DNA of 6,730 nt from Candidatus Nealsoniibacteriota bacterium (GCA_016181985.1 JACOYG010000038.1:1-6730), one strand, 5' to 3'; counted from the first letter of the stretch, positions 1-5,473 are shown. Numbers and translations: made by a program. Notes: generated by a model not told the origin, from the sequence alone.

Positions 1-47
1 ACGATCGACCACTTTTGCTGCTGACTGAATATTTGATATTTTTTCAT
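1..47 (-). CDS. Possible 5' end of a divergent gene (partial, unidentified)
   Basis: An ATG on the minus strand at 47-45 opens a frame that stays open to the left edge, giving 15 codons (MKKYQIFSQQQKWSI). There is no Shine-Dalgarno sequence. A weak extended -10-like element (TG, one base, TAAACT; plus-strand bases 56-64) ends 8 nt before the ATG, the same spacing seen at thrS. Another minus frame is also open across this stretch and reads like protein (ending AAKVVDR), but it has no ATG, GTG or TTG start in the thrS intergenic region. The visible part is too short to assign a family. It would be transcribed divergently from thrS with about 91 bp between starts. Treat it as tentative. Confidence 0.3.
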   Translation of the reverse strand, partial: MKKYQIFSQQQKWSI

Positions 48-101
48 ACGCTTTCAGTTTATCACTAAAAGTGTACGGAATGTGCGTGGCCCGTCTAAGG
101 G

Positions 102-130
102 TTGTTGACGATTTGAAGCGGTGATATAAT
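102..130 (+). promoter_or_regulatory. thrS promoter (extended -10, leaderless geometry)
   Basis: A perfect TATAAT lies at 125-130, preceded by TG plus one base (extended -10). TTGTTG at 102-107 gives a 17-bp spacer. The better hexamer TTGACG at 105-110 would leave only 14 bp, so TTGTTG is preferred. The expected start of transcription, about 7 nt after the -10 box, falls almost on the thrS ATG at 139, so the mRNA should have essentially no leader. An in-frame TAG at 130-132 overlaps the -10 box and rules out an upstream extension of the protein. Confidence 0.75.
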
Positions 131-138
131 AGAAATTG

Positions 139-1323
139 ATGTCTGACGAAACTGAAAAAAGAGACCATAGAAAAATCGGGGAAGAGTTGGATTTATTTTC
201 ATTTCATGATGTGGCCCCATCCACTCCTTTTTGGCATCCCAAGGGAGTTATAATAATCCAAGAACTGAAAAATTATATCAGAAATCTTCAAAAAGAAAGA
301 GGTTACCTTGAAATAATAACGCCCATATTGGTTAAGAAAAAACTATACGAAACATCCGGCCACTGGGAACACTACAAAGAAAACATTTTTTCTTTAGATG
401 TTGATAAGGAAACTTTTGCTTTAAAGCCGATGAATTGCCCGGGAGCTGTATTGGTTTATAGCTCAAAAATCAGAAGCTATAAAGATCTACCTTTGCGTTT
501 TTCGGAATTTGGCAATCTGCATCGTAGAGAGAGAACTGGCGTAGTGAGCGGACTATTCAGAGTGTACGGGTTTACGCAGGACGACGCCCATATCTTTTGT
601 GAACCAAACCAGATAGCCGAAGAGATAGAGGGAACGTTAAATTTGATAATTGAGATACATAAAAGATTCCAATTAAAAACTTTCTTTGCTTTGGCCACAA
701 AACCCGATAAAGCCATGGGCGATCCAATGCTTTGGGAAAAAGCCGAAGACGCCTTAAGGATTGTCCTGCAAAAGAATAAACTTAAGCATGAAGTGCACGA
801 AAAAGATGGCGCCTTTTACGGCCCGAAAATTGACGTGGATGTTGAAGATAGTCTAGGCCGTAAATGGACAGTGGCAACCGTCCAGCTTGATTTCCAAATG
901 CCGGAGAGATTTGACATCTTTTACATCGGCCAAAATAGTGACAAGCAGAGGCCAGTGATGATTCACCGATCTTCTATTGGATCATTTGAGCGCTTTATGG
1001 GCATCTTGATAGAGCATTATGCCGGGGCTTTTCCATTTTGGCTGGCGCCGGTTCAAGCGCGCGTAATCCCAGTTTCGGACAAACACTTAGAGTATGCCGA
1101 AAAAATCAAAAAAGAACTTTCCGAATTCAGGGTTGAATTGGATAGCGAAAACGAAACGCTGGGCAAAAAAATAAGGAACGGCGAAATGCAAAAAATCCCC
1201 TATCTCATTATAATCGGAGACAGAGAAATAGCCTCCAACCAAATCAGCATCAGAGAAAGAGGCAAGGGAGACTTGGGCGGCATGGAATTGAGCGAATTCT
1301 TAAAAAAGGTTAAAATGCAATAA
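139..1323 (+). CDS. thrS: Threonyl-tRNA synthetase, short form without TGS and editing domains
   Basis: This class II synthetase attaches threonine to tRNA-Thr in the cytoplasm. The 394 residues begin directly at the catalytic core (RDHRKIGEELDLFSFH near residue 8; FWHPKG at 31-36). Motif 2 surrounds HRRERTG at 128-134, followed by GFTQDDAHIFC at 144-154. Motif 3 surrounds RPVMIHRSS at 271-279 and FERFMGILIEHYAGAFP. The three Zn ligands that read threonine appear present as C100 (KPMNCPG), H151 and H276. The anticodon-binding domain starts after WLAPVQ (301-306) and runs to the end. Typical bacterial ThrRS has about 640 residues; the missing N-terminal part is the TGS and editing (N2) domains. 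I chose ATG at 139 over the adjacent TTG at 136. A TAG at 130-132 shows the short N-terminus is genuine. There is no SD, so the transcript is probably leaderless. The stop overlaps the next start (TAATG). Confidence 0.97.
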   Translation: MSDETEKRDHRKIGEELDLFSFHDVAPSTPFWHPKGVIIIQELKNYIRNLQKERGYLEIITPILVKKKLYETSGHWEHYKENIFSLDVDKETFALKPMNCPGAVLVYSSKIRSYKDLPLRFSEFGNLHRRERTGVVSGLFRVYGFTQDDAHIFCEPNQIAEEIEGTLNLIIEIHKRFQLKTFFALATKPDKAMGDPMLWEKAEDALRIVLQKNKLKHEVHEKDGAFYGPKIDVDVEDSLGRKWTVATVQLDFQMPERFDIFYIGQNSDKQRPVMIHRSSIGSFERFMGILIEHYAGAFPFWLAPVQARVIPVSDKHLEYAEKIKKELSEFRVELDSENETLGKKIRNGEMQKIPYLIIIGDREIASNQISIRERGKGDLGGMELSEFLKKVKMQ

Positions 1324-2927
1324 TGTCTGAAGTATCTCAATCAGCCAAAAAATTAATATCCAGCTACCAGTTCTGGTATAAATCCCTTCAATCAAAAGAG
1401 GGAGGCGGTTTGATTCACATAGATGAAGTGGTGAGCAAGGTGGCGACTTTTTACGAAAAAATGAGAGGAGTTATTGATTGGCGCGAAGAGCACCTTCTGA
1501 GGAAAACCGCCATAGAAAGAATTTTGAAGAGACGGATATTCTTAAAACGAAGCGGAAAAGAAATTTCCGAACCCTTTATTAATGAATTAATCCGCGGCGG
1601 GCATTTTCCAAATGATGCTATTCCTGAATCAAAAATTACTGAAATCCAAAAATCAATCGATAAATATATTTATATCTTAGACAATGCTCCTGCGCATAAT
1701 TTAAAAAAAATGCGCTCTCAGCTTTATGATTGGCTCTTGGGAATAGCCGCCTGCGAAATGGAAGAAATTTTATCTCCGTCCATTAAGGAAACGGCTATCA
1801 TGGATTTTATGCTGGAGCAAATGAAAGAAAAGATAGAAATAACGGGAAATTCCCTGGTTTCTAAAATAATTCCGGAAGATGAAAAAAACACTCAAATTTA
1901 TATCGCAGTCCAGGAAGCGCTTTTCAAGCTTGATCCCCCGCTCATACATCACAACCTTTTAAAAAAAATATACCCCGATTGGACGGATCTGCCTCAAGAA
2001 AAATTGCAAGAATTGGCGCAAAATATTTATTCCGCATGGGAAAGACTGGAAAAAGATCTTAATCATCCGTTAGCTGAAAAATTCTATGCAATTTGCGAAA
2101 GATACGACACGGCTTACTTGCTGTTAAGCGACGTCATTTCAAAGGAACCTCTCGAAATTTTAAATACCCTGAAAAACCCGGATATTTTTGAAAGCAAAAT
2201 TAAGGCCGCCTACAAAGAAAGGCTGAAAAAAAATAAAGGCAGGCTGAAAAGAGCGGCGTTTTACAGCACTCTTTCCATATTTTTATCTAAAATTCTTATA
2301 GCTTTCGCTATTGAGGTGCCTTTTGATAAATACTTCTCTCACGGATTATCTTATTCCAACCTAGGACTGAATGTCATCGTCCCCCCCATTTTGATGGCTT
2401 TCTTGGTTTTAAGCATCAGGCCGCAATCGAAACAAAACGAACAATTGGCCGTAATGGAAGTAATGAAAATCACTTACGAACGCGAGAGAAAAGATACATA
2501 CGAAGTGAGACCTAGCCGCAAAAGAGGATTTGTCCTAAATTCCGTTATTGCGCTTATTTACCTTCTCAGTTTCGCGGGATCTTTCGGCTTGATCTTCTGG
2601 GAACTGAGAAGATTGGATTTCAGCATAATCTCTATCGTAATCTTCCTGATATTTATTTCCTTGATATCCTTTACCGGAGTAAAAATTCGCCAACGGGCCA
2701 AAGAATTAAAGGTGGAAAAAGACGAAGAAAGCTTCTTTAATATTTTTATAGACCTCTTTTCTCTGCCGATCATCCAAGTCGGCCGATGGCTATCGAATCA
2801 ATGGGTAAAATATAACGCTATAGTGATTTTATTCAATTCCTTGCTGGATATGCCTTTTCAAGTATTCGTGGAATTCCTGGAGCAGTGGAGGTCATTCCTG
2901 AAAGAAAAAAAGGAGGAGATTCACTAA
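1323..2927 (+). CDS. Uncharacterised multi-pass membrane protein, coupled to thrS
   Basis: I do not recognise a functional family. The protein has 534 residues. The first 300 or so are soluble, charged and helix-rich. Four likely transmembrane segments follow at about 311-332, 347-366, 402-426 and 431-453. The flanks at 292-310, 367-401 and 454-468 are strongly basic, which by the positive-inside rule puts both termini and the 367-401 loop in the cytoplasm. The last 65 residues contain an amphipathic, aromatic stretch (about 470-522: FFNIFIDLFSLPII, then MPFQVFVEFLEQWRSF) that may lie along the membrane, ending KEKKEEIH. From memory, similar C-terminal ends occur in hypothetical proteins of Parcubacteria-like genomes; this needs a search. 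The start overlaps the thrS stop by one base (TAATG) and has no clear SD, suggesting translational coupling. No catalytic motif or signal peptide is apparent. Confidence 0.88.
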   Translation: MSEVSQSAKKLISSYQFWYKSLQSKEGGGLIHIDEVVSKVATFYEKMRGVIDWREEHLLRKTAIERILKRRIFLKRSGKEISEPFINELIRGGHFPNDAIPESKITEIQKSIDKYIYILDNAPAHNLKKMRSQLYDWLLGIAACEMEEILSPSIKETAIMDFMLEQMKEKIEITGNSLVSKIIPEDEKNTQIYIAVQEALFKLDPPLIHHNLLKKIYPDWTDLPQEKLQELAQNIYSAWERLEKDLNHPLAEKFYAICERYDTAYLLLSDVISKEPLEILNTLKNPDIFESKIKAAYKERLKKNKGRLKRAAFYSTLSIFLSKILIAFAIEVPFDKYFSHGLSYSNLGLNVIVPPILMAFLVLSIRPQSKQNEQLAVMEVMKITYERERKDTYEVRPSRKRGFVLNSVIALIYLLSFAGSFGLIFWELRRLDFSIISIVIFLIFISLISFTGVKIRQRAKELKVEKDEESFFNIFIDLFSLPIIQVGRWLSNQWVKYNAIVILFNSLLDMPFQVFVEFLEQWRSFLKEKKEEIH

Positions 2928-2940
2928 CGAGAGATTCGCT

Positions 2941-2982
2941 GATTTACGAAATCCTCTCAAATTTGAGTGGATTTCGTAAATC
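2941..2982. repeat. 42-nt near-perfect inverted repeat
   Basis: The left arm GATTTACGAAATCC (2941-2954) is exactly complementary to GGATTTCGTAAATC (2969-2982). Between them lies a T, the self-complementary 12-mer CTCAAATTTGAG (2956-2967), and a T. The whole element therefore folds into one long hairpin with a single T-T mismatch and an AATT loop. It sits 13 nt after the membrane-protein stop. It has no T-run of its own, so it is not a standard terminator; it could be a 3'-end stabiliser, a repeat element or a protein-binding site. Confidence 0.85.
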
Positions 2983-2991
2983 CCAAATATC

Positions 2992-3015
2992 CAGCCTTGT
3001 CTTGGCTGTTTTTTT
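2992..3015 (+). terminator. Intrinsic terminator of the thrS operon
   Basis: CAGCC (2992-2996) pairs with GGCTG (3004-3008) around a 7-nt loop, directly followed by seven Ts (3009-3015). The stem is short, but the U-tract is good and the position, 65 nt after the membrane-protein stop and before miaB, fits. Confidence 0.75.
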
Positions 3016-3025
3016 ATTATAAAAT
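2997..3025 (+). promoter_or_regulatory. Probable miaB promoter
   Basis: TATAAAAT at 3018-3025 is a good -10 region 9 nt before the miaB ATG. The best -35 is TTGTCT at 2997-3002 with a short 15-bp spacer, inside the loop of the preceding terminator. No SD precedes miaB, so transcription would begin at or next to the start codon. Confidence 0.5.
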
Positions 3026-3034
3026 AACGTCGCT

Positions 3035-4012
3035 ATGAAAAAATACTGGATTATCACCTTTGGCTGCCAAATGAATAAGTCGGACTCCGAAAGAATAGCC
3101 GCCGGCCTGGAAAAAGACGGCTATAAGCCCGCTTCAAAAATGGATGAGGCCGATTTAATTGTGGTTAATATGTGCTCTGTGAGGCAGCCGGCCGTAGATA
3201 GAATTTTTGGTTTAAATAAAAAACTTAGTCAGCTAAAAACTACAAACTACAAACTAAAAACTATTCTAACTGGCTGTATCTTGAAGAAAGACAAAATAAA
3301 ATTCAATAAAATATTTGATGAGATATGGGAAAAACCAAAAAAAATAAGTATCCCGTCAAAATTCATACCTATTTCCAACGGCTGCGATAATTTTTGCGCT
3401 TATTGCGTAGTCCCCCGCACCCGCGGCCGTTTAGTTTGCCGCGGCTATAAAGAAATCATAAAGGAGATAAATGAATCCGCCGCAAAGGGATTCAAAGAAA
3501 TATGGCTTTTGGGAGAAAATGTAAACCGCTACCGATCAGGCAGTGTTAACTTCGCTAAACTTTTGAAAATGGCCGATGACATATCCGGAGATTTTAAAAT
3601 AAGATTCATGAGCCCCAATCCGGCCGACTTTTCTGACGAATTGATTGACGTGATGGCAAAATGCCAAAAAATTTCCCATTATTTAAACTTGCCGGCGCAA
3701 TCGGGAGACAATGAAATTTTAAAGAAAATGAACAGGCCGTATACGGCCGAGCAATATATAAAATTGGTTAAAAAGATAAGGGAGAAAATTCCCGATATAA
3801 ACTTATCTACCGATGTAATTGTCGGTTTCCCCGGAGAGACAAAAAAACAGTTTGAAAATACGGTAAAACTGTTTAAAAAAATAAAATTTGACATCGCCTA
3901 TATTTCAAAGTACTCGCCCAGGTCCGGAACCGCCGCCTTCCGATTAAAAGATGACGTTCCCATTAAAGAGAAAAAACGGCGGGAGAAAATACTGATGAAG
4001 ATGCTTAAATAA
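3035..4012 (+). CDS. miaB: tRNA-2-methylthio-N6-dimethylallyladenosine synthase, lacking TRAM
   Basis: This radical SAM methylthiotransferase converts i6A37 to ms2i6A37 in tRNA using two iron-sulfur clusters. The N-terminal UPF0004 domain carries the auxiliary-cluster cysteines C11 (TFGCQMN), C47 (NMCSVR) and C81 (LTGC). The radical SAM cluster ligands are C117, C121 and C124 (GCDNFCAYCVVPRTRGR). LGENVNRY (159-166), LPAQSGDNEILKKMNR (219-234) and STDVIVGFPGET (258-269) are family signatures; the ENVN motif favours MiaB over MtaB. At 325 residues it is about 110 shorter than usual and stops in the helix after the radical SAM fold (KEKKRREKILMKMLK), so the C-terminal TRAM tRNA-binding domain is absent. 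The next bases are a terminator, so no frameshifted TRAM is hidden downstream. It works after MiaA, encoded 440 bp downstream. Start: ATG with no SD. Confidence 0.95.
   Translation: MKKYWIITFGCQMNKSDSERIAAGLEKDGYKPASKMDEADLIVVNMCSVRQPAVDRIFGLNKKLSQLKTTNYKLKTILTGCILKKDKIKFNKIFDEIWEKPKKISIPSKFIPISNGCDNFCAYCVVPRTRGRLVCRGYKEIIKEINESAAKGFKEIWLLGENVNRYRSGSVNFAKLLKMADDISGDFKIRFMSPNPADFSDELIDVMAKCQKISHYLNLPAQSGDNEILKKMNRPYTAEQYIKLVKKIREKIPDINLSTDVIVGFPGETKKQFENTVKLFKKIKFDIAYISKYSPRSGTAAFRLKDDVPIKEKKRREKILMKMLK
3233..3263 (+). repeat. Heptanucleotide tandem repeat inside miaB
   Basis: There are four consecutive 7-mers plus three bases: CTAAAAA, CTACAAA, CTACAAA, CTAAAAA, CTA. They encode roughly residues 67-77 of MiaB (LKTTNYKLKT region), the variable stretch before the third auxiliary-cluster cysteine. 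Four units give 28 nt, not a multiple of three, so a change by one unit would shift the frame. Confidence 0.8.
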
Positions 4013-4017
4013 TGTAA

Positions 4018-4054
4018 AAGGGAGGAAATTTCTTCCCTCCCTTCTTATTTTATT
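4018..4054. terminator. Terminator between convergent miaB and the 114-residue gene
   Basis: AAGGGAGG (4018-4025) pairs with CCTCCCTT (4036-4043) over a 10-nt loop, followed on the plus strand by the T-rich CTTATTTTATTT. It lies 6 nt after the miaB stop and 7 nt after the stop of the opposing gene. On the minus strand the stem is followed by TTTACATTATTT, so it can plausibly serve both directions, less strongly for minus. Confidence 0.72.
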
Positions 4055-4394
4055 TGTATTCTTCCGCTCGGCCTGGATCAATAGCCGTAGCATCCGTGAA
4101 TATATCCATAGCTGGCAATCCATTCTTCGCGCGGTATTTTGCTAGCGCCGCTGGACTCATTAACTGCACTTTTTCGATCGTAAGATCTCCGCTACCCAAT
4201 TTTACGAGGCGAAATTTTTCCAATATCGCCTTGTAAGCCAAATCGTCCAACTTTCCGTCTTCGTGCCACTCCGATCCAGTCGTGGACTTCCATGTTCTTA
4301 TCCATCCGCCTCTTTCCTTGCCCCACCAGTCTACAGAACAAATATTATCAGTATGATCTAAATCCTTATATTCCACGCTAAACACGCTTCGCAT
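4050..4394 (-). CDS. Hypothetical protein, 114 residues, tryptophan-rich N-terminal half
   Basis: I do not recognise a family. It is a soluble, mildly acidic protein with no signal peptide or transmembrane segment. The N-terminal half holds five tryptophans (W23, W24, W31, W35, W43) and alternating polar/hydrophobic stretches suggesting beta strands. A helical stretch follows at about 49-62 (LDDLAYKAILEKF), then a strand-like LTIEKVQLM (71-79) and a helical PAALAKYRAK (81-90). There is a single cysteine, C19. The gene is supported by a near-ideal SD (AAGGAGG, 7 nt before ATG), an upstream promoter-like pair and a terminator just after the stop. The opposite-strand frame here starts at TTG without an SD and is a shadow. 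It lies against the grain between miaB and miaA, and a role in tRNA modification is not implied by position alone. Confidence 0.8.
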   Translation of the reverse strand: MRSVFSVEYKDLDHTDNICSVDWWGKERGGWIRTWKSTTGSEWHEDGKLDDLAYKAILEKFRLVKLGSGDLTIEKVQLMSPAALAKYRAKNGLPAMDIFTDATAIDPGRAEEYK

Positions 4395-4401
4395 TATTCT
4401 C

Positions 4402-4408
4402 CCTCCTT
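4402..4408 (-). promoter_or_regulatory. Strong Shine-Dalgarno of the 114-residue gene
   Basis: AAGGAGG on the minus strand lies 7 nt before the ATG at 4394. It fixes the start and contrasts with the SD-less starts of thrS, miaB and miaA. Confidence 0.85.
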
Positions 4409-4430
4409 AGATTTATTTTATACTTAAATA

Positions 4431-4458
4431 ATCTTATAATACTATTAAAATATGTCAA
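4431..4458 (-). promoter_or_regulatory. Probable promoter of the 114-residue gene
   Basis: On the minus strand a perfect TTGACA (4458-4453) is followed after 16 bp by TAAGAT (4436-4431; 4 of 6 matches including the key first, second and last positions). The expected transcript has a leader of about 30 nt containing the SD. The -35 lies across the first codons of miaA and the -10 overlaps the miaA -10 on the other strand. An alternative TATAAAAT at 4422-4415 lacks a matching -35. Confidence 0.5.
4435..4440 (+). promoter_or_regulatory. miaA -10 box (near-leaderless start)
   Basis: A perfect TATAAT ends 11 nt before the miaA ATG. The region at the -35 distance (TTTATT, 4412-4417) is a poor match. 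There is no SD, and the expected transcript leader is only about 5 nt. Confidence 0.6.
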
Positions 4459-5345
4459 TAGTTAAAAAACTCATCGTTATATTGGGCCCTACCGCTTCGG
4501 GTAAAAGCGGGTTAGCCATAGAACTTGCTAAAAAATTCGGAGGTGAGGTAATTTCGGCTGACTCAAGGCAAATATATAAAGGCATGGACATCGGCACGGG
4601 CAAGGTAACCAAAAAAGAAATGCAGGGCATCCCCCATTATCTTTTGGATGTAGCATCTCCCAAAACAAGATTCACCGTAACTCAATATCGAAAGCTGGCT
4701 ATTGGGGCGATAGACAAAATTTTTAAAAAAAACAAAATTCCCATCATCTGCGGGGGAACCGGTTTTTATATTCAGGCCGTAATCGATGGAATTTCTATTC
4801 CTGAAGTAAAACCAGACAAACTATTGAGGTTGAACCTCGATAGTTTAAGTACCGAGGAATTATTCAAGAAATTAAAAAAACTTGATCCAAGAAGAGCAAA
4901 AAGTATTGATAGATATAATCGGCGGCGGCTGATCAGGGCATTGGAAATAGTTATAAAAACAGGAAAGCCGGTGCCGGTTTTAGAAAAAAATCCCCTGCCA
5001 TATCCCGTATTAATAATCGGCATTAAAAAATCACAGGAAGAACTGAAAAAATTAATAAAAAAACGCCTTTTAAAGAGGCTGAAGCAAGGCATGATTGCCG
5101 AAGTTGAAAAACTTCACATGGTCGGGATATCTTGGAAACGGCTTGATGAATTCGGCTTAGAATACCGCTGGGTAGCGAATCTCTTGAGGCTAAACCTCCC
5201 GTGGAGGTTTAGCCTCCAAAAAATCCAGAAAGACATTGAGCACTACGCCAAACGCCAAATGACTTGGTTCAAGAGAGATAACCGCATCCGCTGGGTTAAG
5301 GCCTACAAAGAGGCGGAGATGCTGGCAAAACACTTCCTAAGATAG
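4452..5345 (+). CDS. miaA: tRNA dimethylallyltransferase
   Basis: This enzyme transfers a dimethylallyl group to N6 of A37 in tRNAs that read codons beginning with U, giving i6A37, the substrate of MiaB. The 297 residues match the usual length. The P-loop-like GPTASGKS is at 12-19, ISADSRQIYKGMDIGTGK at 34-51, IPHYLLDV at 60-67, FTVTQY at 74-79, and CGGTGFYIQAV at 100-110, followed by the insertion domain. RRRLIRALEI (157-166) and EYRW then HYAKRQMTWFKRD (264-276) are family C-terminal signatures. The hexapeptide LLRLNL appears twice, at 124-129 and 244-249, each time encoded by a DNA palindrome of one family; this looks like DNA-level sequence tolerated in variable regions, not part of the enzyme's conserved design. 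Start: ATG after a perfect TATAAT and no SD. An opposing promoter -35 lies over codons 1-3. Confidence 0.97.
   Translation: MSIVKKLIVILGPTASGKSGLAIELAKKFGGEVISADSRQIYKGMDIGTGKVTKKEMQGIPHYLLDVASPKTRFTVTQYRKLAIGAIDKIFKKNKIPIICGGTGFYIQAVIDGISIPEVKPDKLLRLNLDSLSTEELFKKLKKLDPRRAKSIDRYNRRRLIRALEIVIKTGKPVPVLEKNPLPYPVLIIGIKKSQEELKKLIKKRLLKRLKQGMIAEVEKLHMVGISWKRLDEFGLEYRWVANLLRLNLPWRFSLQKIQKDIEHYAKRQMTWFKRDNRIRWVKAYKEAEMLAKHFLR
4818..4846. repeat. In-gene palindrome A (miaA)
   Basis: A 29-nt imperfect palindrome: AAACTAT at 4818-4824 pairs with ATAGTTT at 4840-4846, and inner arms GAGGTT (4826-4831) and AACCTC (4833-4838) flank a single central G; T4825 faces G4839 as a wobble. It encodes K-LLRLNL-DSL of MiaA. 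Its core matches the outer arm of palindromes B and C. Confidence 0.8.
5186..5216. repeat. In-gene palindrome B (miaA)
   Basis: Two perfect 14-bp arms, GAGGCTAAACCTCC (5186-5199) and GGAGGTTTAGCCTC (5203-5216), flank a 3-nt loop CGT. It encodes the stretch LRLNLPWRFSL of MiaA, between the conserved EYR and HYAKRQ motifs. It aligns base for base with palindrome C over most of its length, with one base missing near the centre, and shares the same reading frame as A. Confidence 0.88.
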
Positions 5346-5348
5346 TTC

Positions 5349-5386
5349 AGGCCCTGTACCGTTGGTACAGGGCCTTACTTTCACTT
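5349..5386 (+). terminator. Terminator-like hairpin after miaA
   Basis: AGGCCCTGTACC (5349-5360) and GGTACAGGGCCT (5364-5375) form a perfect 12-bp stem with a GTT loop, 3 nt after the miaA stop. The plus-strand tail TACTTTCACTT is only moderately T-rich. On the minus strand the hairpin lies just after the possible small gene but has no T-run there. Confidence 0.65.
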
Positions 5387-5473
5387 ACCGTTGCATATTG
5401 TGCAACGGTCGGCTACTTTGCTGGGGCAACCGCCCAAGCGTAGCCATCCGCAAGCGTCAGGACATTTTGGCAA
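5381..5473 (-). CDS. Possible 30-residue Cys-rich protein (or structured small RNA)
   Basis: A minus-strand frame starting at TTG (5473-5471) encodes 30 residues with five cysteines: C4, C8, C16, C24 and C27, with C24-T-I-C27 a CxxC, suggesting metal binding if it is real. The start sits 4 nt after GGAGG, a short spacing; an ATT one base upstream on the minus strand is out of frame. Support: a consensus promoter (TTGACA, 17 bp, TATAAT) and an SD lead exactly into this frame. Against: the same bases can form stems, namely GGCTAC with GTAGCC enclosing GGGC/GCCC, then a 9-bp hairpin containing the CxxC codons, so the product could be an RNA. I recognise neither a protein family nor a known RNA class. 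It lies between miaA and gatB, transcribed in the gatB direction. Confidence 0.42.
   Translation of the reverse strand: MPKCPDACGWLRLGGCPSKVADRCTICNGK
5387..5409. repeat. 9-bp perfect hairpin in the miaA-gatB spacer
   Basis: ACCGTTGCA (5387-5395) and TGCAACGGT (5401-5409) pair around a 5-nt loop. No T-run follows in either direction. On the minus strand it covers the last codons of the possible Cys-rich frame. Confidence 0.75.

Noticed and set aside
105..110. TTGACG as the thrS -35
   Set aside because: The hexamer is better than TTGTTG, but it leaves only a 14-bp spacer to TATAAT.
136..138. TTG as the thrS start
   Set aside because: It lies directly before an ATG and at or before the expected transcription start; ATG at 139 fits the leaderless geometry better.
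477..716. 79-codon minus-strand frame inside thrS, and similar frames inside the membrane-protein, miaB, miaA and gatB genes
   Set aside because: Each is antisense to a confidently coding gene, lacks an SD or promoter and shows no recognisable motif.
3233..3263. CRISPR-like array
   Set aside because: The units are contiguous 7-mers without spacers and lie within coding sequence.
4054..4236. 60-codon plus-strand frame opposite the 114-residue gene
   Set aside because: It starts with TTG, has no SD or promoter, and overlaps a better supported gene on the other strand.
5408..5449. ATG-started 20-codon minus frame (start at about 5449) within the miaA-gatB spacer
   Set aside because: It has no SD, and its low-complexity product is not convincing; the TTG frame behind the consensus promoter and SD is preferred.
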